From Lachnospiraceae bacterium UBA4348 (GTDB lineage: Bacteria > Bacillota > Clostridia > Lachnospirales > Lachnospiraceae), in assembly GCA_002394165.1 (NCBI GenBank), contig DGTA01000057.1, forward strand, positions 13,791-77,790: DNA of 64,000 bases. Reading direction: 5' to 3'. How positions within the stretch are numbered: the first letter of the stretch is position 1; each line of letters begins with the position of its first letter. The notes beneath the pieces were generated by a model. The model had not been told where the DNA came from, made no database searches, and was given only the letters and a program-made list of their open reading frames with translations. Position numbers and translations under genes: made by a program. Of this stretch, positions 1-8,852 are shown in pieces.

Positions 1-57
1 AAAATATCCACGAAAAGAAACCGGACGAAACACAGTGTAAGAGAGGAGGATCAAATC

Positions 58-1674
58 ATGAAGCGACTTGCAGCAGTACTGGCAGCGGCTTGCCTGTTCC
101 TGGTTCCTGTCCATGCCGGGCAGGCATCCACTTTTGATTATGTGAAGGGCATGACAGGTGAAAACACTACCTATATGTTTAATGACCTGATGCTTATTCT
201 TCCGGCTGACTGGGATGGAAAGATCACGGTAGAGACAAAGGAGCAGGGAGTCTATTTTTATCAGAGTGAGAGCTATGAGAGATATATGGAAGACGGAATG
301 CCCGGCGGCGGCTTCCTCTGTTCACTCTCGGCCAGCAAAGATGACAGCTATACCAGCCTGCCGTCATACCGGTTCCTCGGTATTTCCGATATTTCCGGGC
401 TGCATTACTACCTCAGCCTTCCGTCGGATTATCCGGCCTACATGGAAGGCGATATCCCGGCCGAATACGACCGGATGCTTGAGCAGGTCGACTATATTGT
501 GGAAAATGTGAAATTCTTCTCGGAAGGCCCCGGCCTTTCCGGACATGAGTCCGGCAGCACCTTCCCCGATGCGGCGGAGGCAGGTCCTTCAGGCGGCGAG
601 GAAGGAGCCGCGGATGATCCTCAGATCAGTTCAGATCCGGTGACAGCCGCCTGGACACCGCAGGAGGTCCGCAATGAATTCGAGCACTCCATGATTCCCA
701 GATATTTCTTTGAAAGCCCGGATTCCATGCTGGACGGGATCGACGAGGTGGGTATTTACTGGCTGTGGGAATCGGTCTGCGGCGAAAATGGTGTTGACCC
801 TTATTATCCTAAGGAGAATTATATCGAGCACTGGTATCCGGCGAACGAAAACGGTACCTTCGTGCAGATCGAGCTTCCGGATCCGGAAGCCAATCTGCTC
901 TGCTACCGGATCTATCTGATCTACGATCCTTCCACAGGACAGACAGCATATTACACGGCAGAATATGATAACCTCCTGGGAGACGCATGTTTCCTGTGTT
1001 CCTGGGACGAGGACCGGACGCACAGCCTCCTCGATGAGCTGGAGATCCTTGACCGGACAGCCGATGATTACAATGAAAAACTCCGGGCTGAGGCGGAGAA
1101 GGTCGCACAGGCGGCGGGCGTCGCCCTCGGATGGCCGGTCGAGGACGGATCCATCCATGCCGAGGGAGATGAAGGAACCGAGGCCGGTTCCGATACCATC
1201 GTCACGGTGGACGGTGATGATATTGATGAGGATCTTGAGGTGATCTCCTGCCCGGAGCAGGAATTCAGCTTCAAGGCTGATCCTTCCTATATCTGGGACT
1301 ACAATGACGGAACGGGCATCACCGTCTATACCGAGGGCGAGAAACGAATCCCCTATATTATCGTTTACCGGGCCGAGGACCTGATCGTCGAAGCCTATGA
1401 ATATATCACGGAACAGTTCACGCCTCATATGCAGCAGCAGTATGGGGATAATCTTGTTGAATACACAGAATATGAAGCCTATGAAATCGGCGGGAAGCAG
1501 CTGCCCGCCGGCCTGTACAAATATAATGTCGAAGGAACTCTTGTTGATCTTCTGCGCATCTATGACTCGACAGGGTCGCAGACGGTGGCTTACACGGCCA
1601 AATACATCGACGGCCAGGGAGAGGCTGAGCTCAAAGCGCTCGATACCGCGGTGAGGACATTCACCGAAGAATGA
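58..1674 (+). CDS. Secreted protein of unknown function, 538 aa
   Basis: A strong Shine-Dalgarno (GAGAGGAGG) lies 8 bases before the ATG. Residues 1-23 form a signal peptide (MKRLAAVLAAACLFLVPVHA, then GQAS), so export is expected. Residues about 35-155 form one domain ending in a PSDYPAYMEG-type segment. An acidic, Gly/Ser-rich linker follows, and two further mixed alpha/beta segments run to the end (about 205-345 and 385-535). No catalytic motif is evident. The first domain resembles the PTDV-containing domain of the secreted protein at 35273-36214 in spacing and hydrophobic pattern, which suggests distant homology but is only inference. The gene stands alone, followed by a palindromic repeat. 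I do not recognise a function. Confidence 0.8.
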   Translation: MKRLAAVLAAACLFLVPVHAGQASTFDYVKGMTGENTTYMFNDLMLILPADWDGKITVETKEQGVYFYQSESYERYMEDGMPGGGFLCSLSASKDDSYTSLPSYRFLGISDISGLHYYLSLPSDYPAYMEGDIPAEYDRMLEQVDYIVENVKFFSEGPGLSGHESGSTFPDAAEAGPSGGEEGAADDPQISSDPVTAAWTPQEVRNEFEHSMIPRYFFESPDSMLDGIDEVGIYWLWESVCGENGVDPYYPKENYIEHWYPANENGTFVQIELPDPEANLLCYRIYLIYDPSTGQTAYYTAEYDNLLGDACFLCSWDEDRTHSLLDELEILDRTADDYNEKLRAEAEKVAQAAGVALGWPVEDGSIHAEGDEGTEAGSDTIVTVDGDDIDEDLEVISCPEQEFSFKADPSYIWDYNDGTGITVYTEGEKRIPYIIVYRAEDLIVEAYEYITEQFTPHMQQQYGDNLVEYTEYEAYEIGGKQLPAGLYKYNVEGTLVDLLRIYDSTGSQTVAYTAKYIDGQGEAELKALDTAVRTFTEE

Positions 1675-1712
1675 AAACATGACAGGGGGGCCGGTTCGGC
1701 GTCAATATAACA

Positions 1713-1777
1713 GAATCTGACAGGGGACGATTCTGTGTCAGCGGCTGCTGACACAGAACCGTCCCCTTGTCAGATTC
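1713..1777. repeat. Palindromic repeat, family A
   Basis: Two arms of about 30 bases (1713-1742 and 1747-1777) pair around a 4-base loop. The shared core is GACACAGAACCGTCCCC and its complement. A further half copy follows up to about 1800. Similar cores occur at 39257-39280, 50061-50110 and 51399-51450. It is probably a REP-like element, and it may also act as a terminator between the two secreted-protein genes. Confidence 0.75.
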
Positions 1778-1866
1778 AGAACCATCCCCTGCTCTTGTCA
1801 GGCCCCGGAAGCTGTGATATAAGGAATCTGGAACCCTGATATATAAGAGAGTGGGAGTGATTGATC

Positions 1867-3699
1867 ATGAGAAGAAAACTGGCGTTCTTATTATCGGCGG
1901 CACTGACATTTGCCATGATCCCTGGAACAGCGGCGGGTGAAGCCCTGCCGGCGGAAGCACCGGTTCAGGCGGGAGCATCGGACCAGACAGAGGCGCTGGA
2001 TCCGGAGGAGGCGCAGACGGAGGCCGGGGAGGTCTCTGTTTCCATGGAAATGTATACTTACTATATGGAAGAGTACGACAATAATTTCGAAATGCCCGTA
2101 TATTTTGTGAACGGCGTGAAAGATCTGCCGTTCGTGGATCTGGCGGACTGGTCGGATGTGATGGTGACGCTCTACCATTATTGCGGTTATGTGGATTATG
2201 CCCTGAATATGGATATAGACGGCGAGCTGGCAATGTATACCAGGGAGAACGGCTACTCCATGTTTTTTAATTTTGCGGAAGGAACCATTGTCTTTGACGA
2301 TTATGACGCGTTTACACATACGGCGGAGGACAAAGCCCTGCTGGATATGGTAAGCATGCCTCTTTATAATGAGGAGGGCGACAAGGTCGTCATGGAACGG
2401 CTCGAGCAGGGATCATTTGACCGCTATGGCAGTGAGATCACGCTGAACCTGAATGATTATGGTATTCCCATGTGCTGGGTCGAGGAGGAAAACCTGTATC
2501 TGGTCCCGATGCAGACGCTGGGGGATTTCCTGATCGCGGGGCCGCTCGGAGTGGATGTCTTTTTCAATGAGGCGGCGGTTTTCCTGGCCACCGAATCCGA
2601 TTTCGGGATCGATGTCGAGGAGTATACCCCGCTTGGGGAAGAATTCTATTCGGCTCCCTACGGAACCATGAGCCCGGAGCTTGCGGCGTACAATTACAGT
2701 GAGCTGTGCCTGGCCCTGGATCATCTGTACGGGCTTAAGGAGATTCACGATATCACCAACTTTGACAAGATCTTCCAGGAGACCGGCTATGCGCATGATC
2801 TGTCCGATCCGGATCCCAACGTGTCGGATGGGGCGCTGGCGGACTTTATCGAGTACTACCTGGACGACCTGCATTCCTCCTTTGAGTTCCCGTCCTACCG
2901 GACACAGAAGGTGGAGGCTATCGGGGGGAGCGGGCTATCCTCCATGCAGGATGAGATCAACAGCAGGATCTTTTCGGAGGCCCGGAAGGCAGCGGACGGC
3001 GAGATCACCCCGTATCAGGAAGTGGGAAACACCGCCTATATCACGTTCGATAATTTCTCGTACCGAAGGAATCCTTCCGAGTATTACGAAGAGGGAGCGG
3101 TCCCGGACCCGGGGACGGATCCCGCTTCTGAAGAGATGGATACGATCGGGCTGATGCTGTATGCGCACCAGCAGATCACGAGGCAGGACAGCCCCATCGA
3201 AAATGTGGTCATCGACGTGAGCCTGAATGGAGGCGGAAATCTTGATGCCTGCGCGTTTACGGCTTCCTGGCTTCTGGGGGAAGCATCCCTGAGCATCCGC
3301 AGTTCCATGACGGGAGCAACATCGACGGGGGTATACCGGGTGGATGCCAACCTGGACGGGAGCTTTGATGAGAACGACACGATCTCTGACAAAAACCTGT
3401 ACTGCCTGATCGGACCGTACAGCTTTTCAGCCGGCAACCTGCTCCCGAACGTCCTCAAGTCCTCCAGCAAGGTGACACTGCTCGGACAGACATCCGGCGG
3501 CGGAAGCTGCTCGGTGCTTCATATGTCGACGGCATCCGGCGCGATCTTCAATATATCCTCACCCTACAGGATGTCCAGCGTAAAGAACGGATCCTACTAT
3601 GATATCGATCTGGGCATCGAGCCGGACTGCTACATAACAAAACTCGAGAATTTCTACGACAGGCAGGCCCTGACGGATTACATCAACCAGCTGTTCTGA
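1867..3699 (+). CDS. Secreted S41-family (tail-specific protease-like) peptidase
   Basis: The ATG at 1867 begins MRRKLAFLLSAALTFAMIPG, a clear signal peptide; the in-frame TTG six bases upstream is less likely. The protein is 610 aa. Residues 30-290 are acidic with no recognised motif. The C-terminal third resembles the S41 peptidase core: VVIDVSLNGGGN (about residue 450), then GPYSFSAGN (about 520), where the serine is the expected nucleophile, then LGQTSGGGSC. These follow the usual S41 order of a strand with an NGGG turn, the Ser-containing loop and a G-rich loop. I do not see a PDZ domain. The likely role is cleavage of peptides or cell-surface proteins outside the cell. Family placement is good; the substrate is unknown. 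Confidence 0.8.
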   Translation: MRRKLAFLLSAALTFAMIPGTAAGEALPAEAPVQAGASDQTEALDPEEAQTEAGEVSVSMEMYTYYMEEYDNNFEMPVYFVNGVKDLPFVDLADWSDVMVTLYHYCGYVDYALNMDIDGELAMYTRENGYSMFFNFAEGTIVFDDYDAFTHTAEDKALLDMVSMPLYNEEGDKVVMERLEQGSFDRYGSEITLNLNDYGIPMCWVEEENLYLVPMQTLGDFLIAGPLGVDVFFNEAAVFLATESDFGIDVEEYTPLGEEFYSAPYGTMSPELAAYNYSELCLALDHLYGLKEIHDITNFDKIFQETGYAHDLSDPDPNVSDGALADFIEYYLDDLHSSFEFPSYRTQKVEAIGGSGLSSMQDEINSRIFSEARKAADGEITPYQEVGNTAYITFDNFSYRRNPSEYYEEGAVPDPGTDPASEEMDTIGLMLYAHQQITRQDSPIENVVIDVSLNGGGNLDACAFTASWLLGEASLSIRSSMTGATSTGVYRVDANLDGSFDENDTISDKNLYCLIGPYSFSAGNLLPNVLKSSSKVTLLGQTSGGGSCSVLHMSTASGAIFNISSPYRMSSVKNGSYYDIDLGIEPDCYITKLENFYDRQALTDYINQLF

Positions 3700-3737
3700 T
3701 GACCGGGAAAAGGGCGCCTAAAAGGATGGAAAGCTGA

Positions 3738-4484
3738 ATGGAGTTCGATCAGACGCAGACCAGGATGTACTCGATCATCTGCAGCCACGACGGGATCAAA
3801 GCCCGTGATATCGCCGCCCGGATCGGGGCGGACAAAACACAGATCAACCGGATGCTGTACAATGCGCCGTTTATCCATGAGCTGTGCTACCGGGATAAGG
3901 ATTATCTCTGGCACGGCCTCATCCGCCAGACATTCCCTCACACGGGGCTGGCCGATTTCTGCGGCTATTACGCGTCGGTGGAACGATTCCGGGAGCAGGA
4001 CGGTGAGGAGTGGCTCGAGGAATTAAAGGCCGGCTGCCGCGGCATCGGCCGGAATCTGAACGATACGCGCGGACTGATCCATTCTTTCAGGGATTCGCGG
4101 GAGGTCATGCTCGGACTTTTCGAGGATATGGACGAGCTGGATACATCTTCGTGGGAGATCTGTTTTGAGCTGCGGATCAGGCGCGCCAGGCATATCCGGA
4201 TCTACGCGGATGTGCTGGTGATAACTGAAAATAAAGTTTTTTCGCTGGAATTTAAGATGAAGGACGTGATCGACCCGGATGAAGAGCTGCAGGCCGTCAA
4301 GTATGCGCGGTATCTCGACGTCATCTTCGGGCCTGGCTATGAGGTGATCCCCGCGCTGGTGCTGACCAGGGCGGAGGATCTTTACACATGGAGCGAGCTG
4401 CCCGGGAGCACGGCGCAGATTCCGGTCTGCTCGGGGGATATGCTTTTTAATCTGTTTGATGAGTATATCGGGTTCCTTAACTGA
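3738..4484 (+). CDS. HTH plus PD-(D/E)XK nuclease-fold protein
   Basis: This 248-aa protein starts at the ATG at 3738. Residues 1-60 read as a winged or MarR-like helix-turn-helix (SHDGIKARDIAARIGADKTQ), and the middle is helical. Residues 145-185 hold ELRIRRARHIRIYADVLVI then VFSLEFKMKD. This strand-D-strand-E-x-K pattern is that of PD-(D/E)XK nucleases: Asp in YADVLV, and Glu and Lys in LEFK. A nuclease or nucleic-acid-binding role is therefore plausible but not shown. It lies 38 bases after the peptidase gene and overlaps the end of a small convergent reading frame. No partner such as a methylase or helicase is adjacent. The motif-based call is inference. Confidence 0.6.
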   Translation: MEFDQTQTRMYSIICSHDGIKARDIAARIGADKTQINRMLYNAPFIHELCYRDKDYLWHGLIRQTFPHTGLADFCGYYASVERFREQDGEEWLEELKAGCRGIGRNLNDTRGLIHSFRDSREVMLGLFEDMDELDTSSWEICFELRIRRARHIRIYADVLVITENKVFSLEFKMKDVIDPDEELQAVKYARYLDVIFGPGYEVIPALVLTRAEDLYTWSELPGSTAQIPVCSGDMLFNLFDEYIGFLN

Positions 4485-4695
4485 CCTCGGGATCCGCGTC
4501 AAGGTCATCCTGCCTGACGGCATGGCGGAGCAGGCGAAGGAGCCGGCTGTTGTCCCTGCCGGATCTGGCGGGGGCGGGAGTTTCTTCCTGTGTATCCACT
4601 GCAGGGGTCAGGGACCGGTTCTCCGTTTTCTGAGGGAGGGACAGGTCGATCCCCGCTGTGATCTCCTGCAGCTGTGAAAATGATAATCTGATCAT
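4477..4695 (-). CDS. Possible small protein, 72 aa
   Basis: On the minus strand an ATG at 4695 is preceded by AGAAAGAAAGG with a 7-base gap, a reasonable ribosome-binding site. The product starts MIRLSFSQLQEITAGIDLSL and ends in a charged tail with RLLRLLRHAV. It fills a 311-base gap between two plus-strand genes and overlaps the last 8 bases of the upstream one. No family is recognised. A plus-strand reading frame covers the same bases without a good start signal. I treat it as a possible gene only. Confidence 0.35.
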   Translation of the reverse strand: MIRLSFSQLQEITAGIDLSLPQKTENRSLTPAVDTQEETPAPARSGRDNSRLLRLLRHAVRQDDLDADPEVS

Positions 4696-4795
4696 AACTT
4701 AACCTTTCTTTCTATAAGTAAACGCCCGGGGGCAATTATTGCTCTCACAGTAAGATACGAATCGGGCTGAGACTATCCACAAAAGGAGGAAAAAG

Positions 4796-5836
4796 ATGAG
4801 CGGCAATACGCATATCCTGAAGGAAAGACCCATCCGGTGGGGGCTTTTGGGAGCAGGTGTGATCCTGGACCGCTGGCTGAAAGGAGCCATGCAGGCGGAG
4901 GGCACACAGATCGCGGCGGTCGCCTCGCGGACGATCGAAACTGCGAGAAGACAGGCGGATAAATACAAGATCCCCGAGGCGCTTACTTATGATGAGATCC
5001 TGAAGCGGAAGGACATCGACATCATGTACATTCCGGTGCCGCATATGGCGCACAGGGATCTTGCACTGCGGGCGATGGAAGCGGGCTTCCATGTGCTTGT
5101 GGAGAAACCCGCCGGCGTAACGGCAAAGGAATGGGACGAGATGACGGCCTGCGCCGCCAGAAATCATGTTTTTCTCATGGAGGCAGTCTGGACCAACTGT
5201 TTCCCCATCATGAAGCGGCTGCGTGAAGAACTCGATTCGGGCAGGATCGGCGATGTCCGGAATGTCCAGGCAAATTTCGCTTTCCGCGTGGACGACGATT
5301 ATCAGGGCAGGCTGACTGATCCCGCCCAGGCCGGCGGCGGCCTGCTGGATGTAGGCGTCTACACACTGCATTTTGCACAGAATGTTTTCGGGACTTCACC
5401 GGAAAAGCTGGTCTCCTTCGCGTCAATGGACACGGATGACCTTCATCTGAAGGTGGATGAGCAGTGTGCCGTCATCGGCCAGTATAAGAACGGGGCCCTG
5501 GCGGTCCTCCAGGCGGCGATCCGGACTGCCATGCCCGATACCGCGTGGATCTACGGGACGAAGGGATACATCCGCATGCCGGTCTTCTGGAAACCGTCCG
5601 TGATGGAGATCACCACGCAGGAGGGGACCAAGACTGTTTCGATGCCGGTCTCACAAAAGCTGGAGGGCATCGAGGACGAGGGCTACCAGTACGAAGTGAG
5701 ACACGTAAATGACTGCCTGCGGCAGGGACTGACCGAGTCACCGCTGGTGCCGCATGATGTGACGAGGGCCGTGCTCAGGCAGTGCGACGCCCTGCGCGCG
5801 CAGTGGGGACTGAAGTATCCGTTTGAAGAAATGTGA
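4796..5836 (+). CDS. Gfo/Idh/MocA-family NAD(P)-dependent oxidoreductase
   Basis: The 346-aa product has an N-terminal Rossmann fold (RWGLLGAGVILDRW, residues 13-26), the family's EKPAG motif (about residues 103-107) that positions the substrate and nicotinamide, and a C-terminal alpha/beta dimerisation domain with the GGGLLDVGVY segment. This resembles the dihydrodiol or xylose dehydrogenase branch that oxidises or reduces sugars and cyclic alcohols. A strong AAAGGAGGAAAAAG site precedes the ATG. The next gene begins 29 bases after the stop, so the two are probably co-transcribed. The substrate cannot be assigned. Confidence 0.9.
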   Translation: MSGNTHILKERPIRWGLLGAGVILDRWLKGAMQAEGTQIAAVASRTIETARRQADKYKIPEALTYDEILKRKDIDIMYIPVPHMAHRDLALRAMEAGFHVLVEKPAGVTAKEWDEMTACAARNHVFLMEAVWTNCFPIMKRLREELDSGRIGDVRNVQANFAFRVDDDYQGRLTDPAQAGGGLLDVGVYTLHFAQNVFGTSPEKLVSFASMDTDDLHLKVDEQCAVIGQYKNGALAVLQAAIRTAMPDTAWIYGTKGYIRMPVFWKPSVMEITTQEGTKTVSMPVSQKLEGIEDEGYQYEVRHVNDCLRQGLTESPLVPHDVTRAVLRQCDALRAQWGLKYPFEEM

Positions 5837-5865
5837 ATGAAACCGGAGATGAACGGAGGCCTTTT

Positions 5866-6456
5866 ATGAAATGGATGATCGCGTCCGATCTTCACGGATC
5901 GGCTTACTACTGCCGGAAAATGCTGGAAGCCTTTGAACGGGAGAAGGCAGACCGGCTGCTTTTTCTTGGAGATATTCTCTACCACGGCCCGCGAAACGAT
6001 CTGCCGCGGGATTACGCCCCGAAGGAAGTCATCCGGATGATGAATTCCCTCTCAGACCGGATCCTGGCCGTGCGGGGCAACTGCGAGGCCGAGGTGGACC
6101 AGATGGTCCTGGACTTCCCGGTCCTCGCTTCCTACGCCGTTCTGGAGCTGGGCGCCGGCACGGGCAGCAGCGGCAGCATCATATACGCCACCCACGGCCA
6201 TGTCTGGAACATTGACAACCTGCCGCCTCTTAAAAAAGGCGACATCCTGCTGTACGGACATACGCACGTGCCGCTTTGCGAAGAAAAAGACGGGATACAT
6301 TGCCTGAACCCGGGGTCCGTGTCACTGCCCAAAGAAGGCAGCGAACACAGCTATATGACGCTCGAAAACGGCGTATTTTCCTGGGTTTCTTTTGAGGGGT
6401 CTGACCCTTTTCGCACGTTGAAGTGCAAAAGTTTTGAGGGGGAGGAGATAAGGTGA
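5866..6456 (+). CDS. YfcE-type metallophosphoesterase
   Basis: The ATG at 5866 is preceded by CGGAGG with a 7-base gap; an in-frame GTG at 5833 lacks a site. Calcineurin-like phosphoesterase motifs are present: SDLHGS (residues 6-11), FLGDILYHG, RGNCEAE, THGHVW and YGHTHV, which supply the two-metal site. The family hydrolyses phosphodiesters. The normal C-terminus ends near VFSWVSFEG; the last residues (GSDPFRTLKCKSFEGEEIR) are encoded by a palindromic family-B repeat that runs into the end of the gene. The stop overlaps the GTG start of the ABC ATPase gene. A second paralogue lies at 20005-20661. Confidence 0.9.
   Translation: MKWMIASDLHGSAYYCRKMLEAFEREKADRLLFLGDILYHGPRNDLPRDYAPKEVIRMMNSLSDRILAVRGNCEAEVDQMVLDFPVLASYAVLELGAGTGSSGSIIYATHGHVWNIDNLPPLKKGDILLYGHTHVPLCEEKDGIHCLNPGSVSLPKEGSEHSYMTLENGVFSWVSFEGSDPFRTLKCKSFEGEEIR
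6394..6440. repeat. Palindromic repeat, family B, overlapping a gene end
   Basis: The left arm GAGGGGTCTGACCCTTTTCG is identical to the perfect copy at 35074. The right arm, ending TTTTGAGGGG, is degenerate. It lies inside the last codons of the phosphoesterase gene and just before the next Shine-Dalgarno, so it is transcribed and partly translated. Confidence 0.8.
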
Positions 6457-7196
6457 ACGGGAACAGTATGCTGGAGATCCGCCATTACTCGAAATCCTAC
6501 GGCGGAGGGAAGAAGGCGGCGGATGATGTGTCCCTGACCGTGGAATGCGGGGATATCTGCGGCTTTATCGGCCACAACGGCGCCGGCAAGTCGACGACGA
6601 TCCGTGCTGTGGTGGGCGTCCTGGATTTTACGGAGGGCGAGATTTTTATCGGCGGGCATTCGGTGAAGGATGAACCGATGGAATGCAAGAAGATCACGGC
6701 GTATATTCCGGACAATCCGGATCTTTACGAGAACCTGACGGGCATCCAGTACCTGAATTTTATCGCGGATGTTTTTGAGCTTGGGGCCGCCGAGCGGGAG
6801 GAGCGCATCAGAAAGTACGGGGATCTGTTTGAGATCACGCGGGATCTGGGCGACCTGATCAGCTCCTATTCCCACGGGATGAAGCAGAAGGTGGCGATCA
6901 TCTCCGCGCTGATCCATGAGCCGAAGCTTCTTGTGCTGGATGAGCCTTTTGTGGGCCTCGATCCGAAGGCGTCCTTTACACTGAAGGAGATCATGCATGA
7001 AATGTGTGATCGGGGGACGGCGGTCTTCTTTTCAACTCATGTGCTCGATGTGGCGGAGAAGCTGTGCAACAAGGTGGCAATCATAAAGCACGGCAGGATC
7101 ATTTTTTCCGGGACCATGGAAGAACTGACGGAAGGCCAGTCACTGGAAGAGGCATTTCTGGAGGCGGATCATGAAGAAATACAGCATTCTTCTTAA
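6453..7196 (+). CDS. ABC transporter ATP-binding protein
   Basis: A GTG start overlaps the previous stop by 4 bases and has GGGGGAGGAGATAAG upstream. The 247-aa product has Walker A GHNGAGKST (residues 39-47), signature YSHGMKQK (about 139-146), Walker B LLVLDEP and the switch histidine in FFSTHVLD. This is the CcmA/EcsA type of ATPase that pairs with large hydrophobic permeases. The downstream permease gene overlaps it by 26 bases, so the two form one complex. The transport direction is probably export, judged from the ATPase type; the substrate is unknown. Confidence 0.93.
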   Translation: MNGNSMLEIRHYSKSYGGGKKAADDVSLTVECGDICGFIGHNGAGKSTTIRAVVGVLDFTEGEIFIGGHSVKDEPMECKKITAYIPDNPDLYENLTGIQYLNFIADVFELGAAEREERIRKYGDLFEITRDLGDLISSYSHGMKQKVAIISALIHEPKLLVLDEPFVGLDPKASFTLKEIMHEMCDRGTAVFFSTHVLDVAEKLCNKVAIIKHGRIIFSGTMEELTEGQSLEEAFLEADHEEIQHSS

Positions 7197-8760
7197 GACG
7201 ATGCTCCTGTCCTCCAGCCTGGGGAATATCCGCAGGCACACGTATGACAGGAAAAAGAAAAGAAAGATCATCGGAAGCCGCATCGGTCTTACGCTCCTGT
7301 GCGCGATGCTCATTGCCTACAGCATCCTGATCTGTGTCGGCTTCGGAAAGATCGGGATGACCGGTGCGGTCCCGGTGATGTGTGCCCTGGTGATCAGCTC
7401 GCTCGCTTTTGTATTCACCTTTTTGAAGTCCAACGGATATCTGTTCAACTTTAAGGAATACGACATGCTGATGGCGCTCCCGTTTAAGACGAGGACCGTC
7501 GCCGCCTGCAAGTTCCTGTATATGTATATCAAGAGCCTGCCATGGTACCTGAGCATCTCCGCTGCCATGCTGGCCGGATATGCGTACTATGCTCGGCCGC
7601 CCTTCTATACCTATATCATATGGATCATCCTGTCCCTGATCCTGCCGGTGATCCCGATGCTGGCGGCGTCATTTATCGGATTTCTGATCGCGAAGATCAG
7701 CTCGGGATTTAAGAAGACCAACCTGATCCAGACGATCTTTACCTTCGTGATCATCGTCCTGAGCTTCAGCCTGCGCTACATTATAGAGGCGCTGATCGGA
7801 GACGATAAGATAGAAGCGGTTTTAAGCGGCATTTCGATGATGACAGGCCGGGCTTCGGGGATCTACTTTCCGGCCGGGTGGTTTGCCGCTGCGGTCACCA
7901 GGACGGATATTCCGAAGATGCTGGCACTGACCGGACTTAGCTTCGCGTTATTCGCAGCGGTGTTTTACATCGTCGGAAACTCCTACAGGCAGATCAACTC
8001 CGCGATCAGGTCCCATGCCGCGTCGAAGAACTACCGGATGAGAAGACAGAAGAAGAGCAGTGTGGTCAATGCGATCGCCTTCAAGGAATTCAAGAGGCTG
8101 ACCGGATCCACCGTGTACATGACGAACGCTGCGGTCGGCGAGCTTCTGGCCGCCCTGCTGGGGATCATCACCCTTGTTCTCGGCTTTGACAGGATCATCG
8201 CGATCATCACGCAGGGGGCGCCCATCGACCCGGCCATACTCCAACCGGCCATCCCCTTTGTCGTGTACTTCTTTGTCGGCATGGTGGCGACCACGGCATG
8301 CTCCCCGTCGCTGGAGGGAAAGAACTACTGGATCCTGCAGAGCCTGCCGATCGAAAAAAAGACGATCCGCCAGGGAAAAATGTTGTTTAATATGTACCTT
8401 ACAGTTCCCTTTATGCTGTTTGCCGTACTTTGTATGTGTCTGTCATTCAAAGTTCCACTCCTCAACACGGTGCTGTACCTGATCCTGGGAGTCGCGCTGT
8501 GCGCCTTCTCCACAGCCTGGGGCTGCGTTTGCGGAGTCTGGCATATGCGCACAGACTGGGAGAACGAGGTGGAAGTGATCAAGCAGGGTGCGGCGGTCGT
8601 CATCTACATGCTGCCCAACATGCTTGCTGCGATGGGGCTGGTCGTGCTGATGGTGTGGCTTGGCACAAAGATGGATCATACGCTGCTGACAGTCATCGCA
8701 ATCGGGATCGCCGGGCTGCTGGCGGGAGTGTGCTACAAGATCGCGATCCGGCTCCGCTGA
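7171..8760 (+). CDS. ABC transporter permease, 529 aa
   Basis: Translation starts at the ATG at 7171 inside the ATPase gene. The product has about 12 hydrophobic segments (for example IGLTLLCAMLIAYSILICVG, and a pair near residues 120-160) separated by short basic loops. Its middle cytoplasmic stretch, YRMRRQKKSS near residue 290, divides it into two halves. It resembles the permeases that accompany EcsA-like ATPases. It is the membrane partner of the preceding gene. The candidate RiPP precursor begins 92 bases downstream behind its own promoter, so a role in exporting that peptide is possible but unproven. Confidence 0.85.
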   Translation: MKKYSILLKTMLLSSSLGNIRRHTYDRKKKRKIIGSRIGLTLLCAMLIAYSILICVGFGKIGMTGAVPVMCALVISSLAFVFTFLKSNGYLFNFKEYDMLMALPFKTRTVAACKFLYMYIKSLPWYLSISAAMLAGYAYYARPPFYTYIIWIILSLILPVIPMLAASFIGFLIAKISSGFKKTNLIQTIFTFVIIVLSFSLRYIIEALIGDDKIEAVLSGISMMTGRASGIYFPAGWFAAAVTRTDIPKMLALTGLSFALFAAVFYIVGNSYRQINSAIRSHAASKNYRMRRQKKSSVVNAIAFKEFKRLTGSTVYMTNAAVGELLAALLGIITLVLGFDRIIAIITQGAPIDPAILQPAIPFVVYFFVGMVATTACSPSLEGKNYWILQSLPIEKKTIRQGKMLFNMYLTVPFMLFAVLCMCLSFKVPLLNTVLYLILGVALCAFSTAWGCVCGVWHMRTDWENEVEVIKQGAAVVIYMLPNMLAAMGLVVLMVWLGTKMDHTLLTVIAIGIAGLLAGVCYKIAIRLR

Positions 8761-8785
8761 CATAGAAAAGGCCTGCAAAATATTC

Positions 8786-8814
8786 TTGCGAACGCGCGGA
8801 GGATATGTTATGTT
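8786..8814 (+). promoter_or_regulatory. Candidate promoter of the peptide gene
   Basis: TTGCGA (8786-8791) and TATGTT (8809-8814) are separated by 17 bases, each matching the sigma-A consensus at 4 of 6 positions. It would start transcription about 30 bases before the Shine-Dalgarno of the 55-codon gene. Confidence 0.4.
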
Positions 8815-8852
8815 ATTCCCAGTATATTTCTAGAAAGAAAGGGGAATACCTG

